In this document: positions 15,547-24,706 of the stretch, piece after piece
How the letters are laid out: each line of letters opens with the position of its first letter
How positions within the stretch are numbered: the first letter of the stretch is position 1
Origin: Enterovirga rhinocerotis
GTDB lineage: Bacteria > Pseudomonadota > Alphaproteobacteria > Rhizobiales > Beijerinckiaceae
Assembly: GCF_004363955.1 (NCBI RefSeq)
Contig: NZ_SNZR01000014.1
Location: forward strand, 310,001-374,000
Direction: 5' to 3'
Length of the DNA: 64,000 nt
Made by a program: the position numbers and the translations under genes
Notes under the pieces: model-generated
Told to the model about the DNA's origin: nothing
The model's input: the letters and a program-made list of their open reading frames with translations, nothing else
The model's database searches: none

Positions 15547-16484
15547 TAGCGGATCCTCGGATCGAGCAGGGTGTAGGCGACGTCGATGCCGAGATTGATC
15601 AGCACGTAGAGGAAGGCGAAGAGCAGCGTGACCCCCTGGATCACCGGATAATCGCGGGCCAGGACCGCATCGACCGTCAGGCGCCCGAGGCCCGGCAGGT
15701 TGAAGACGCTCTCGGTCACGACGACGCCCGAGATCAGGAGCGCGATGCCGATGCCGATCACCGACACGATCGGCACGGCGGCGTTCCGCAAGGCGTGCCG
15801 GGAGAGGACGGAGCGCTCGCCGACGCCCTTGGCGCGCGCGGTGCGGACATAATCCTCGCCGAGCGTCTCGAGCACGCTCGCCCGCGTGATGCGCGCGATC
15901 AGAGCGATGTAGATGACGGACAGCGTCAGCGTCGGCAGGACGAGGCGCGTGATGAAGGGAAGGAAACCCTCGCGGATGCTGGTGTAGCCCTGGACCGGCA
16001 GCCAGCGCAGCTCCATCGCGAAGCCGAAGATCAGGAGATAGCCGAGGACGAAGATCGGAATCGAGAACCCGATCACCGAGAAGGCCATCACGGCGCGGTC
16101 GATCCAGCTTCCGTGGCGCCAGGCGGCGACCACGCCGAGCGGCACGGCGACGGCGATGGCGAAGAGGATCGTCGTCGTCGCGAGCGCCAGCGTCGGCTCG
16201 ATACGCTCGCCGATCAGCTTCGTGACGGGCTGGTTGGAAATGATGGAGGTCCCGAGATCGCCTCGCAGAAGGCGGCCGATCCACTCCAAGAACTGGGTGA
16301 GCGGCGGCTCGTCGAGGCCGAGCCTCGCCCGGATCGCCGCGATCTGCTCGGGAGACGCTGCGTCTCCCGCCAGGATCGCGGCCGGATCTCCCGGCGCGAG
16401 CCTGAGGAGGAGGAAGACCACCGTCGCCACGACCACCAGGACGGGGATCGTGGCGAGGATGCGGCCGGCGAGAAAGCGGCCCAT
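15543..16484 (-). CDS. peptide ABC transporter permease, DppB type
   Basis: 313-residue inner-membrane protein with the DppB/OppB pattern: an N-terminal membrane segment (RILATIPVLVVVATVVFLLLRLAPGDPA), the periplasmic domain, then five more membrane segments. The EAA-like motif is EDYVRTARAKGVGERSVLSRHALRN. It starts 10 bases after the stop of the binding-protein gene, and its end overlaps the next permease start. Partner of the DppC-type permease. Confidence 0.93.
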   Translation of the reverse strand: MGRFLAGRILATIPVLVVVATVVFLLLRLAPGDPAAILAGDAASPEQIAAIRARLGLDEPPLTQFLEWIGRLLRGDLGTSIISNQPVTKLIGERIEPTLALATTTILFAIAVAVPLGVVAAWRHGSWIDRAVMAFSVIGFSIPIFVLGYLLIFGFAMELRWLPVQGYTSIREGFLPFITRLVLPTLTLSVIYIALIARITRASVLETLGEDYVRTARAKGVGERSVLSRHALRNAAVPIVSVIGIGIALLISGVVVTESVFNLPGLGRLTVDAVLARDYPVIQGVTLLFAFLYVLINLGIDVAYTLLDPRIRY

Positions 16485-16494
16485 GTGGCGAGCC

Positions 16495-18081
16495 CTATTT
16501 CTTCTCGATATTCCAGAAGACGGGCGCAGCCCCGTGGACGATGCCGGTCAGCCCCTTCGACGCGATCGGGCTCCTGTACATCCCGGTCGGGTAGTACATG
16601 CCGAGCTCGAAGGCGAGTTTCTGGACGTCGGCCGCGATCTGCTTCTGCTTGGCCGGATCGAGTTCGCGCGCATAGGCGTCGCGCAGCTTCTCGATCTCCG
16701 GCACGTCGGGCCAGCCGAACCAGCCGCCGACCTTGCCCTTGGCGTTCATGCCGATATTGGCGATCGGGTTGATCATGTCGACGTTGACCCAGGTGGTGTG
16801 GAAGATGTTCCACCCGCCCTGCGCGACCGGGTCCTGCTTGGCGCGGCGGCCGACCAGCGTCTGCCAGTCCATCGACTGGAGGTCGACGTTCATGCCGATC
16901 TTGCGCAGCGCCTGGGCCGTGACGGGGGCCAGCGGCGCGACGATGGCGAGGTCGGTCGGCTGCATGATGACGATCGGCTTGCCGTCATAGCCGCCTTCCT
17001 TCAGCAGGGCCTTGGCCTTTTCGAGGTCCGGCTTGGGGAAGCCGGCATCGGTCGCGTTCGGCGAGCCGCAGATGAAATAGGCCGGGCAGAGCTGATAATA
17101 GTCAGGATCGCCGATCTGCGCGTCGAGATAGTCCTGCTGGTTGACGGCCAGCATGACGGCCTGGCGAACTTTGACATTGTCGAAGGGCGGCAAGGTCCAG
17201 TTCATGCGGAGCATGCCGGAGAGGCCGAGCTTGTCGTACTCGGTCAGCGTGATGTCTTTGTTCTTTTTGATGATGGGAAGGAAGTCGTGCGGCGGTTGTT
17301 CGATGTAGTCGATCTCGCCGTTGATCAGCGCGTTGATCGCGGTCTGATAGTCGGGAATGTTGATCCACTCGACGCGGTCGACCTTTGCGAGCTTGCCGCC
17401 CGCCATATAGCTGACGGGCTCTGAACGCGGGACATAGTCCGTGTTCTTCTCGTAGACGACCTTGAGGCCGGGCTGGAATTCCTCCTTCACGAACTTGAAG
17501 GGGCCGGATCCGATCTCCTCCGGGACGTTCTTGTCGGCGGGCGTGTCCGCCATGCGCTTCGGCATGATGAAGGGAGTGTTGCCGGACGGCTTGCCCAGCG
17601 AGGTCATCACGAGACCGTAGGGCTCCTTCAGCACGAGCTTGAAGGTCTTGTCGTCGACCTTGACCCATTCCTTGGTGAAATCGGCCAGCTTCTGGCCCAT
17701 GCCGTCGCGCTTGGCCCAGCGCTGGATGGAGGCGATGCAATCGTCGGAGGTGACGGGCGTGCCGTCGTGGAACTTAAGGCCGTCGCGAAGCGTGAACGTG
17801 TAGGTCAGCTTGTCGTCCGAGACGCTCCACTCCTTCGCCATCTGCGGCTTGACCTCGAACTTCTCGTCGTAGGCGAAAAGAACGTCGTAGATCATGTAGC
17901 CGTGATTGCGGGCGATATAGGCGGTGGTGATGATCGGATCGGTGATGCGCAGGCCCGAATGCATCACGGCCTTGATGGTCTTCTTGGCCTGAGCGAAGGC
18001 CGGCGTGGCCGATGCGGCAAGTGCCGCGACGACGATCGCGCCGAACGCTGGCGCCAGACGGCGTGCTGTTCCTGACCTCAT
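16495..18081 (-). CDS. peptide/solute ABC transporter substrate-binding protein, family 5
   Basis: 528-residue periplasmic binding protein of the SBP_bac_5 (DppA/OppA) family. The ATG at 18081 follows GGAGTGGGTCG and starts a signal peptide ending near PAFAQA. Family landmarks are KEWSVSDDKLTYTFTLRDGLKFHDGTPV, the family's most conserved region, and the closing domain near DYLDAQIGDPDYYQLCPAYF. It captures the substrate for the two permeases and double ATPase encoded downstream. The two hydrolase genes upstream hint at an acylated or peptide-like ligand. Confidence 0.92.
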   Translation of the reverse strand: MRSGTARRLAPAFGAIVVAALAASATPAFAQAKKTIKAVMHSGLRITDPIITTAYIARNHGYMIYDVLFAYDEKFEVKPQMAKEWSVSDDKLTYTFTLRDGLKFHDGTPVTSDDCIASIQRWAKRDGMGQKLADFTKEWVKVDDKTFKLVLKEPYGLVMTSLGKPSGNTPFIMPKRMADTPADKNVPEEIGSGPFKFVKEEFQPGLKVVYEKNTDYVPRSEPVSYMAGGKLAKVDRVEWINIPDYQTAINALINGEIDYIEQPPHDFLPIIKKNKDITLTEYDKLGLSGMLRMNWTLPPFDNVKVRQAVMLAVNQQDYLDAQIGDPDYYQLCPAYFICGSPNATDAGFPKPDLEKAKALLKEGGYDGKPIVIMQPTDLAIVAPLAPVTAQALRKIGMNVDLQSMDWQTLVGRRAKQDPVAQGGWNIFHTTWVNVDMINPIANIGMNAKGKVGGWFGWPDVPEIEKLRDAYARELDPAKQKQIAADVQKLAFELGMYYPTGMYRSPIASKGLTGIVHGAAPVFWNIEKK

Positions 18082-18266
18082 CGACCCACTCCTTCGACTG
18101 TCCGGCAATCGTTCGGCAATCGTTCGAGGGTCATCATGCATGCGGCGGTCCGGAGAACCAGGGGGGGCTGCTGATTTTCGAGGCAGATCCTGGCGCGACT
18201 TCCGTCAGTGGAAGCCGGCGCGCCGGGGCTCTAAGACCAAAGACGCAAGCCCCGGACGCTGCCCCT

Positions 18267-19397
18267 TCACCGCAGGGCCGTCAGCAGTCCGGCGAAGAGA
18301 CGCGCCCGGTGCACGAAGCTGTCGACGTGGAGATGCTCCTCCAGCGTATGGTGCTTCTCGCCGAAGGGGCCGAGGCCGTCGAGCGTCGGGATGCCCATGG
18401 CGCCGGTGAAATTGCCGTCCGAGCCACCGCCGGCGCTGCCATGCGGCAGGTCGAGGCCGAGGTCGCGGGCGATGCCGCGGGCGGTCTCGTACATCGCCAT
18501 CGTGCCGGCATCCGGCTCCCAGACGGGCCGCGTCACGCCGCGCGTCACCTCGAAGGCAACGTCGCCGGCCGTGCCCGACAGGGCGAGCATCCGCTCGACG
18601 CCGCGGTCGAGATCGGCCTGGCGCTTGGCCATGCTGAGGGCCTCGCCCCGGCAGGTCGTCGGCACGCAGTTCACCCAGGTCCCGCCATGGACCACCCCGA
18701 CGGAGAAGGTGCAGTCCTCGCCCGTCATCTCCTCGATCTCGAGGAGCTTCCTGGCGAAGGTCCGGATGGCGGAGCGGCCCTGTTTCAGCGTCGCACCCGC
18801 ATGGCTCGGGCGCCCCGTGGCGAGGAGGTTGAAGCGCGCGATGGCGTAGCGGCCGGTGACGACGCCGTTCCCCTCGCGGCCCGGCTCCGGCACCAGCACG
18901 TAGCGGTGGCGGGAGGCTTCGGCCTCGATCAGGTCGCGCGTCGCGGGCGATCCGATCTCCTCGTCCGAGGTGAACAGGAAGGTGATCGGCAACGGCGTTT
19001 CGATCGAGGCCTTCCGCAATTGCCGGACGGCTTCGAGGCTGAGGTAGTTGCCGCCCTTCATGTCGCCGATGCCCGGGCCGTAGCAGCGGTTGCCGTCCCG
19101 CCGGAAGGGCAGGGCGGCGAGCGTGCCGACGGGATGGACGGTGTCCATGTGGCCCATCACCAGGATGCCCGGCTCGTCTGCCTTCGGGTGGGGGAATCGC
19201 GCCCGCACGCAATCGCCGAGGCCCATCCGGCCCGGAATGGTCTCGACGCTCGCGCCCGCGACGGCGAGATCGCGCGCGGCGAGCGCCATCATGCGGTTCA
19301 CCGCCGCCGCGTCGAAGGTCGGGCTCTCGCACTCGACCCAGGTCCTGAGGCCGGCGAGCATGTCGTCGGCATCGAAGGGGAGGGAGGTCGGATTCAT
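18267..19397 (-). CDS. M20-family metallopeptidase (carboxypeptidase G2-like)
   Basis: 376 residues with the M20 metal-binding set: HMDTV (GHMDTVHPVG) near residue 83, GIGDMKGG with the bridging Asp near 110, and the catalytic/metal pair EE in SDEEIGS near 143. A later His is expected in PFGEKHHTLEEH. The dimerisation domain lies between (RFNLLATGRPSHAG). These enzymes cut C-terminal amino acids or N-acyl groups with Zn. No signal peptide is seen, so it acts in the cytoplasm on imported substrate. Its ATG overlaps the stop of the M81 gene (ATGA). Confidence 0.9.
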   Translation of the reverse strand: MNPTSLPFDADDMLAGLRTWVECESPTFDAAAVNRMMALAARDLAVAGASVETIPGRMGLGDCVRARFPHPKADEPGILVMGHMDTVHPVGTLAALPFRRDGNRCYGPGIGDMKGGNYLSLEAVRQLRKASIETPLPITFLFTSDEEIGSPATRDLIEAEASRHRYVLVPEPGREGNGVVTGRYAIARFNLLATGRPSHAGATLKQGRSAIRTFARKLLEIEEMTGEDCTFSVGVVHGGTWVNCVPTTCRGEALSMAKRQADLDRGVERMLALSGTAGDVAFEVTRGVTRPVWEPDAGTMAMYETARGIARDLGLDLPHGSAGGGSDGNFTGAMGIPTLDGLGPFGEKHHTLEEHLHVDSFVHRARLFAGLLTALR

Positions 19398-20878
19398 CGG
19401 ACGGTCTCCGGATCGTTCGAGCCGGCGAAGGGGTCGGCGACCTTCGGCCAGAACGGCTTCGTGCGCTTGGTGAAGGGGATCGAGGCGTAGTCGGGCGGCA
19501 CCGCGCCCGGCGCCGAGACGTAACGGACCTCCCGCGCGATCGGCGCGAAGGCCGCATAGAAGTGCTGCATGGACTTCACGACGACGAGCCGCTTGTCCGC
19601 GAGCGTGAGGCCGAGCCCGGTGAAGCCGTCGGGCGCGAAGGCCTGCTGGCGGATCGAGACGAGGACGATGTGGATGCCCTCGTGCTCGACCCAGGCGGCC
19701 GGGCCGAGCGGCTGGCGCCCGCCGCTGAGCCCGAACTGGCTGTGCTCGTCGGAGAGGCCCCGGACGGTGATCCGCAGATCGACGGGCTGCCCGGAAGCCG
19801 GGCCGATCTTGCCGCCGATCCGCAGGTCGAAGGTCGCGCCGAGCCCGGCCTCGTGGCAGATCGAGACCGCGACGGGATCCCAGTAGAGGCCGGTCGCGAC
19901 GTCCCTCGCGCCCCGTTCGACGAGGCGGCGGAGGATGAAGGTCGAATCCGAGGAGGCGCCTGCGCCGGCATTGTCGGCGACGTCGGCTAGGACGATCGGT
20001 CCCTCCGACGGCCCGGTCCCGGCGCGGTCGATCGCTTCGTCGATCGTGTCGAAAGGGGTGTCGGTCGTCTCCCGAAGGGCGAAGAACTCGTCGGCGAGCT
20101 GGCGGGCGAGCGCGGAGGCCTTCGCCTCGTCCTCGCCGACGACGACGGTCTGGGCACCGACCTCGGCGACGTCGCCCCAGGGGAAGCCGTGGCCGAGCGC
20201 GACGTTCAGGACGCCGTCCCGGCCCTCGAAGGAGGTCATCCGCTCGACGAAGGCGCGCATGGGCGGGAACGAGGTGCGCCACATCGAAACCATGCGGCAA
20301 TCGGCATAGACCGTCACGGGGCGGGGAGCGCCTTCCGCCGCGTCGACGCAGATGCGGTAGAGTTCCGGAGCCCGGATGCCGATATCGGTATGCGGGTATT
20401 CCTTGAACACGACGAGCGCGTCGGCCTTGGTCCGCATCGTCTCCGTCAGGTGGCAATGGAGGTCGAGCTCGACCCCGACGATCGCCTTCGGGCCGACGAC
20501 CTCGCGGACATGGGCGATGACGTCGCCCTCGCAATCATCGTAGCCGTCGGCGACCATGGCTCCGTGCAGGAACAGCAGCACGACGTCGACCGGCATCGCC
20601 GCCTCGAGGTCCTCGAGCAATTCGCCGCGCAGATGCTCGTAGGTCGAGCGCAGGGTGATGCCGCCGGGCTGCGCGAAGGTCGAGATGCTCTCGGCCACCT
20701 CGTGCCCCTCCGCCTCGGCGAGCCGGCGCCACTCGATCAGCGGGATGTTGCCGATGCGCGGCGGATGGCGGCTGCCGTCGTGGCGGAAATATTCCTTCTG
20801 CTTGAAGGCGGTCAGCCCCGTCGGCAGCGGGGCGAAGGTATTGGTCTCGGTCGCGAGCGTGGCGATGAAGATCTTCAC
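19394..20878 (-). CDS. M81-family metallopeptidase (MlrC-like)
   Basis: 494 residues, usual length for M81. The N-terminus (MKIFIATLATETNTFAPLPT) is the family hallmark, and candidate metal ligands are seen in VELDLHCHLTETM and the nearby FKEYPHTD. The founding member MlrC cleaves the linear products of the toxin microcystin, but most members are of unknown substrate and sit beside peptide or amino-acid ABC transporters, as here. It is the first gene of a six-gene leftward operon: M81, M20, binding protein, two permeases, double ATPase. No signal peptide. Confidence 0.9.
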   Translation of the reverse strand: MKIFIATLATETNTFAPLPTGLTAFKQKEYFRHDGSRHPPRIGNIPLIEWRRLAEAEGHEVAESISTFAQPGGITLRSTYEHLRGELLEDLEAAMPVDVVLLFLHGAMVADGYDDCEGDVIAHVREVVGPKAIVGVELDLHCHLTETMRTKADALVVFKEYPHTDIGIRAPELYRICVDAAEGAPRPVTVYADCRMVSMWRTSFPPMRAFVERMTSFEGRDGVLNVALGHGFPWGDVAEVGAQTVVVGEDEAKASALARQLADEFFALRETTDTPFDTIDEAIDRAGTGPSEGPIVLADVADNAGAGASSDSTFILRRLVERGARDVATGLYWDPVAVSICHEAGLGATFDLRIGGKIGPASGQPVDLRITVRGLSDEHSQFGLSGGRQPLGPAAWVEHEGIHIVLVSIRQQAFAPDGFTGLGLTLADKRLVVVKSMQHFYAAFAPIAREVRYVSAPGAVPPDYASIPFTKRTKPFWPKVADPFAGSNDPETVR

Positions 20879-20971
20879 GGGGCCTCCCCTTGGCGGGGAC
20901 GCAGCCCCCGCGGGGAGTTTGGCCGGGGAGGAGGCACGGCCGCAACCCGCGCCGGCGTCGACCCCCTCATC

Positions 20972-22075
20972 TCACCGGTGCGGGACCACCCGCGTCACAT
21001 GGCCCATCTTGCGTCCCGGCCGGGCATTCGCCTTGCCGTAATGGTGGAGATGCGCGCCCGGCTCGGCGAGGATCGCCGGCCAGGTTCCGATCTCGTCCCC
21101 GATCAGATTGATCATCTCGACCTCGCCGCGCCGGCGGGTCGAGCCGAGCGGCCAGCCGCAGACGGCGCGGATATGCTGCTCGAACTGCGAGGTCTCGGCG
21201 CCCTCGATCGTCCAATGTCCTGAATTGTGGACGCGCGGCGCGATCTCGTTGACGAGGATGTCCTCGTCGCCATCGACCACGAACATCTCGACGGTGATCA
21301 CGCCGACGTAATCCAGCGCCTCGGCGATCCGCCGTGCCGCCGCGATGGCCTTGTCCGCGAGCGCGTCCGGTATCCCTGCCGGGAGTGAGGTCCGGTGCAG
21401 GATGCCGCCGCGATGCTCGTTGAGGCACGGTTCGTAGGCGGCGAAGGCACCGTCGGCTCCCCGCGCCGCGATGATGGAGATCTCCTTCGAGAAGGCGACG
21501 AAGCCTTCGAGGATGGCCGGAGCCCCGCCGAGTTCGGCATGGGCATCCTTCGGCCGGTCGCCGGGCCCGATGCGGACCTGGCCCTTGCCATCATAGCCGA
21601 AACGGCGGGTCTTCAGGATGGCGGGCGCGCCGAGGGCTTCGAGCGCCTCGGCGAGATCGGCCTCGCCGTCCACGGCTCGGAACGGGGCCGTGCCGATGCC
21701 GAGATCCGCCACGAAGCTCTTCTCGGCGATCCGATCCTGGGCCGTCGCGAGGCAGAGGGCGCCCGGGCGCAGCGGCACGAGGCGCGCGAGCACGGATGCC
21801 GTCCGGCCCGGCACGTTCTCGAATTCGTAGGTCACGACATCGACGGCGCGCGCGAAACGCTCGAGCGCGGCCTCGTCGTCATAGGCTGCGATCGTCCGTG
21901 CGGCCGCGACGTCGTAGGCCGGCGCATCCTCGTCCGGGCAGAAGATATGGGTCTTCAGCCCCAGCGCGGCCGCGGCCGTCGCCATCATGCGGCCGAGCTG
22001 TCCGCCGCCGAGGATGCCGACCGTATCGCCGGGCCGGATGGGGCGGAACGGCGCCCCGGTGTCCGCCTCAGTCAT
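20972..22075 (-). CDS. purK: N5-carboxyaminoimidazole ribonucleotide synthase
   Basis: 367-residue ATP-grasp enzyme of purine biosynthesis: AIR + ATP + bicarbonate gives N5-CAIR. The N-terminal [16 protein letters not shown] is diagnostic, followed by YEFENVP and the ATP-grasp segments ([47 protein letters not shown]). The ATG at 22075 is chosen because the motif starts soon after it; it overlaps the end of purE by 8 bases, so the two are translationally coupled and feed N5-CAIR straight to PurE. Confidence 0.96.
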   Translation of the reverse strand: MTEADTGAPFRPIRPGDTVGILGGGQLGRMMATAAAALGLKTHIFCPDEDAPAYDVAAARTIAAYDDEAALERFARAVDVVTYEFENVPGRTASVLARLVPLRPGALCLATAQDRIAEKSFVADLGIGTAPFRAVDGEADLAEALEALGAPAILKTRRFGYDGKGQVRIGPGDRPKDAHAELGGAPAILEGFVAFSKEISIIAARGADGAFAAYEPCLNEHRGGILHRTSLPAGIPDALADKAIAAARRIAEALDYVGVITVEMFVVDGDEDILVNEIAPRVHNSGHWTIEGAETSQFEQHIRAVCGWPLGSTRRRGEVEMINLIGDEIGTWPAILAEPGAHLHHYGKANARPGRKMGHVTRVVPHR

Positions 22076-22550
22076 CGGAAGGGTGGTCCGCGACGGATTC
22101 CGTCTGGGCCTGCCGCCACGCATCGAGCCGGGCGGCGAGGGCCGCGTCCTCGAGGGCGAGGATGGCGGCGGCGAGCAGCGCGGCGTTGACGGCGCCCGCG
22201 CGTCCGATCGCGAGCGTGCCGACCGGGATGCCCGCAGGCATCTGAACGATCGACAGGAGGCTGTCCTGGCCGGACAGGGCCTTCGATTCGACCGGGACGC
22301 CGAGGACGGGCAGCGGCGTCATGGAGGCGGCCATGCCGGGCAGGTGGGCGGCTCCGCCGGCACCGGCGATGACGACCTTGAAACCGGCCGCCTTGGCCCC
22401 CTTGGCGAAGGAGACCAGCCGGTCCGGGGTGCGATGCGCCGAGACGATCCGGGCCTCGTAGGGAACGGCGAGCGCGTCGAGCGTCTCGGCGGCGTGGCGC
22501 ATGGTCGACCAGTCGGACTGGCTTCCCATGATGATGGCGACAGGCGGCAT
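22068..22550 (-). CDS. purE: N5-carboxyaminoimidazole ribonucleotide mutase
   Basis: 160 residues. Class I PurE motifs: [12 protein letters not shown] at the N-terminus, [10 protein letters not shown] with the catalytic His, [12 protein letters not shown], and [12 protein letters not shown]. It converts N5-CAIR to CAIR and acts as an octamer in the cytoplasm. First gene of the purE-purK pair. Confidence 0.97.
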   Translation of the reverse strand: MPPVAIIMGSQSDWSTMRHAAETLDALAVPYEARIVSAHRTPDRLVSFAKGAKAAGFKVVIAGAGGAAHLPGMAASMTPLPVLGVPVESKALSGQDSLLSIVQMPAGIPVGTLAIGRAGAVNAALLAAAILALEDAALAARLDAWRQAQTESVADHPSDD

Positions 22551-22586
22551 GACTTCGGAGAACCTCGATCGGAGACCTGATCGCCC

Positions 22587-22805
22587 TCAGGCGATGATGT
22601 CGGGAGTGAGCTGGTCCTCGACGAAGGACAGGCGGTCCTTCAGAACGAGCTTGCGCTTCTTCAGGCGCTGGATCTGCAGCTGATCGCCGGCGACGCTCTC
22701 CTCGAGGGCGTCGATCGCCGCATCCAGGTCGCGGTGCTCCTGTCTCAGCCGGGCCAGTTCGGCTCGCAGAAGCCCGTGTGCCTCGTCGTTCTCGTTGACC
22801 GCCAT
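22587..22805 (-). CDS. DUF465 (YdcH-like) small coiled-coil protein (1)
   Basis: 72 residues, all helical, ending with the DUF465 core LQIQRLKKRKLVLKDRLSFVEDQL. Function unknown in the family. The ATG at 22805 is chosen because upstream residues are not conserved. It diverges from a second DUF465 gene 168 bases away, and its end is 36 bases from the purE start. Confidence 0.85.
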   Translation of the reverse strand: MAVNENDEAHGLLRAELARLRQEHRDLDAAIDALEESVAGDQLQIQRLKKRKLVLKDRLSFVEDQLTPDIIA

Positions 22806-22973
22806 TATCCGTCCCGAAAGCCGCCCCGATCCCGCCGCAGACGGGAGCGGCTTCGGCCGTCGCTTGACAAGCAAGAAGCCGCGGCCCGCGTCAAGCCGCG
22901 ACGGCATGCCACAGCTTCGCCACGATCGATCAGGCACAATCTGTCATTCGGACGTCAAGGAGGAGAAAGCAGC

Positions 22974-23153
22974 ATGACGCTTCAGAACCACCTGGCCGAA
23001 CTCGAGCGCAGGCATGATGCGCTCGAGAGAGAGATCCAGGCGGCCGCATCAAGTCCGGCCACCGACGACATCAAAGTCGCCGAACTCAAGCGTCGAAAAC
23101 TCCAACTGAAGGACGAACTGACCCGCCTGCGGCATCCGGAAAAGCTGCATTGA
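22974..23153 (+). CDS. DUF465 (YdcH-like) small coiled-coil protein (2)
   Basis: 59 residues with a strong Shine-Dalgarno (AAGGAGGAG, 22958-22966). The C-terminal half VAELKRRKLQLKDELTRL matches the same core as the divergent neighbour, so the two are paralogues placed head to head. A short YdcH-like protein of unknown function, probably abundant given its ribosome-binding site and the terminator that follows. Confidence 0.87.
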   Translation: MTLQNHLAELERRHDALEREIQAAASSPATDDIKVAELKRRKLQLKDELTRLRHPEKLH

Positions 23154-23212
23154 TGGGGCGTCTCGGCAGGCTGAGACAGCCCGTCGCGAAGGTCTGATCG
23201 AGTTCGGACCAG

Positions 23213-23242
23213 GGGCCTTCGGTGCGAGCCGGAGGCCCTTTT
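23213..23242 (+). terminator. rho-independent terminator after the second DUF465 gene
   Basis: A 10-base-pair stem (GGGCCTTCGG with CCGGAGGCCC, one G-T pair) and loop TGCGAG are followed by TTTT at 23239-23242. It lies 60 bases past the DUF465 stop and just before the end of the convergent binding-protein gene. Confidence 0.85.
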
Positions 23243-23273
23243 CGTTGGTCTGTCGCGGGCCGCGAGCCGACGG

Positions 23274-24575
23274 CTACCGACTATAGGTATGCCCGCGCGG
23301 CAGCGGCATGACCGGCTCCGCCGTCCGGATGACATTCGGCGCGACCACGCGGGTCTCCTGCCCGACATATTGCATGACCACCGGCATGGCCCGCTTGTTC
23401 TGGCCGGCGAGCGGCGTGCCCGGCGGGTGGAACTTCACGCCGTAGCCCTGGATGGTTCCGCCGGTCGGAATGTCGGTTTCGAGCGCGGCCGCGCGCAGGG
23501 CCTCGGCCCCGATCGCACCGTGGCTCCGGAGCGCGCGCGGGGCGACGTCGGTGAACAGGATCCAGGCATGGTTGAAGCCGCTCGAGGCCTGGGTCGGGAT
23601 CTCGCTCGAGCCCGTGGCGGCCTCATAGCGCCTGACGAGTTCGGCCGTGAGTTCGCCGATCCCGGGCTGCAGGGTTTCGGGGTCGAGCAATTGTGCTGCG
23701 ACCGGATCGACATTGAAGAGATAGTCGACATCGCTTCCATAGGCCCGCCGCAGGCGGTCGATCTGCGCATGGCCGGCGCCGTGGCCGATCAGCGCGCCCC
23801 AACTCGCGCCGGCCTTCCGGCTCTGCCGCAGCAGCAGGTCGACGTCGCGGCTGTAGCCGGTATGCAGGATGACGTCGGGCCGTGCCCGCTGCAGCTTCGT
23901 CACGAGCGGCATGAGATCGGTCGCGGCGGCGTCGTAGGCCTCCCTTGCCACGACCCGTATCCCGAGCGCCTTGCAGCGGCTTTCGTTGGCGGCCGCGATC
24001 CCGGCGCCATAGGGGCCCTCGCCGTGGATGATGGCGACCGCCATGTCCTTCGGCTCCTTGCCGAACCTCGCCTTCGCCTCGGCGGCGACGAAGTCGCAGG
24101 AGGCCTCGCCGTAATGTTCCGACTGGACCTGGGGGCGGAAGACGTAGGTGAGGTTTCGGTCGCGGATGACCTCCGATGCGACGCAGACCGTCAGCCAGGT
24201 GAAGGTTTTCTGTGCCTCGGCCATAGCCGAGACCGGGTCGCAATGCGCGCTCGAGAAGAACCCCATCAGGAGATCGACCTTCTCGGTTCCGATCAGCCGG
24301 CCCGCCTCCGCCAGCGCGGCATCCGCCCGTGACCGGGAATCGGCATAGAGCGGCACGATCCGCCGTCCGGCGACGCCGCCGCGCTCGTTGATCATGTCGA
24401 TCGCGATCCTGGTGCCGAGATAGGCGGCCTTGGAGCCGCTGGCGGCGAGAGGACCCGTCAGGTCGTAGACGACCCCGACCCTGATCTCCGGCCTCGCCGC
24501 TCCTGACGACAGGGAGATCGTCGCGGCCGCAATGGCGGCGACGGCGAACGCGCGGCGCGCGGCGGCAAAGATCAT
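23274..24575 (-). CDS. ABC-transporter periplasmic substrate-binding protein, Liv type (3)
   Basis: 433-residue Peripla_BP_6 protein. The ATG at 24575 has GGGAGGACTGG in front and begins a signal peptide (ARRAFAVAAIAAATISLSSGAA). The mature N-terminus IRVGVVYDLTGPLAASGSKAAYLG is the family signature. Its later segments (MGFFSSAHCDP, YVFRPQVQSEHYG) differ clearly from the two paralogues at 4224 and 7537, so it belongs to another subfamily and probably binds another ligand. It is a single-gene unit; the nearest Liv transporter genes are livG/livH at 28085-30000. Confidence 0.88.
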   Translation of the reverse strand: MIFAAARRAFAVAAIAAATISLSSGAARPEIRVGVVYDLTGPLAASGSKAAYLGTRIAIDMINERGGVAGRRIVPLYADSRSRADAALAEAGRLIGTEKVDLLMGFFSSAHCDPVSAMAEAQKTFTWLTVCVASEVIRDRNLTYVFRPQVQSEHYGEASCDFVAAEAKARFGKEPKDMAVAIIHGEGPYGAGIAAANESRCKALGIRVVAREAYDAAATDLMPLVTKLQRARPDVILHTGYSRDVDLLLRQSRKAGASWGALIGHGAGHAQIDRLRRAYGSDVDYLFNVDPVAAQLLDPETLQPGIGELTAELVRRYEAATGSSEIPTQASSGFNHAWILFTDVAPRALRSHGAIGAEALRAAALETDIPTGGTIQGYGVKFHPPGTPLAGQNKRAMPVVMQYVGQETRVVAPNVIRTAEPVMPLPRGHTYSR

Positions 24576-24706
24576 CCAGTCCTCCCGGGCCCCATCGGCA
24601 CCGTTTCGCGGACAGTGGGAACCGAAGGCGGAGCCTGTCAACGCACGGCGAGGGACTGGTACAGGGAGCCGGACATGGATGCGGCGATTCGGGACGAGGC
24701 GGCAGC

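Noticed and set aside
14656-16284. 542-residue frame extending the DppC-type permease
   Set aside because: The extension reads the DppB-type permease gene out of frame. A TTG overlapping the dppB-type stop is the better start.
18267-20534. 755-residue frame joining M20 to upstream sequence
   Set aside because: The upstream two thirds of the extension are an off-frame reading of the M81 gene; the M20 protein starts at 19397, overlapping the M81 stop.
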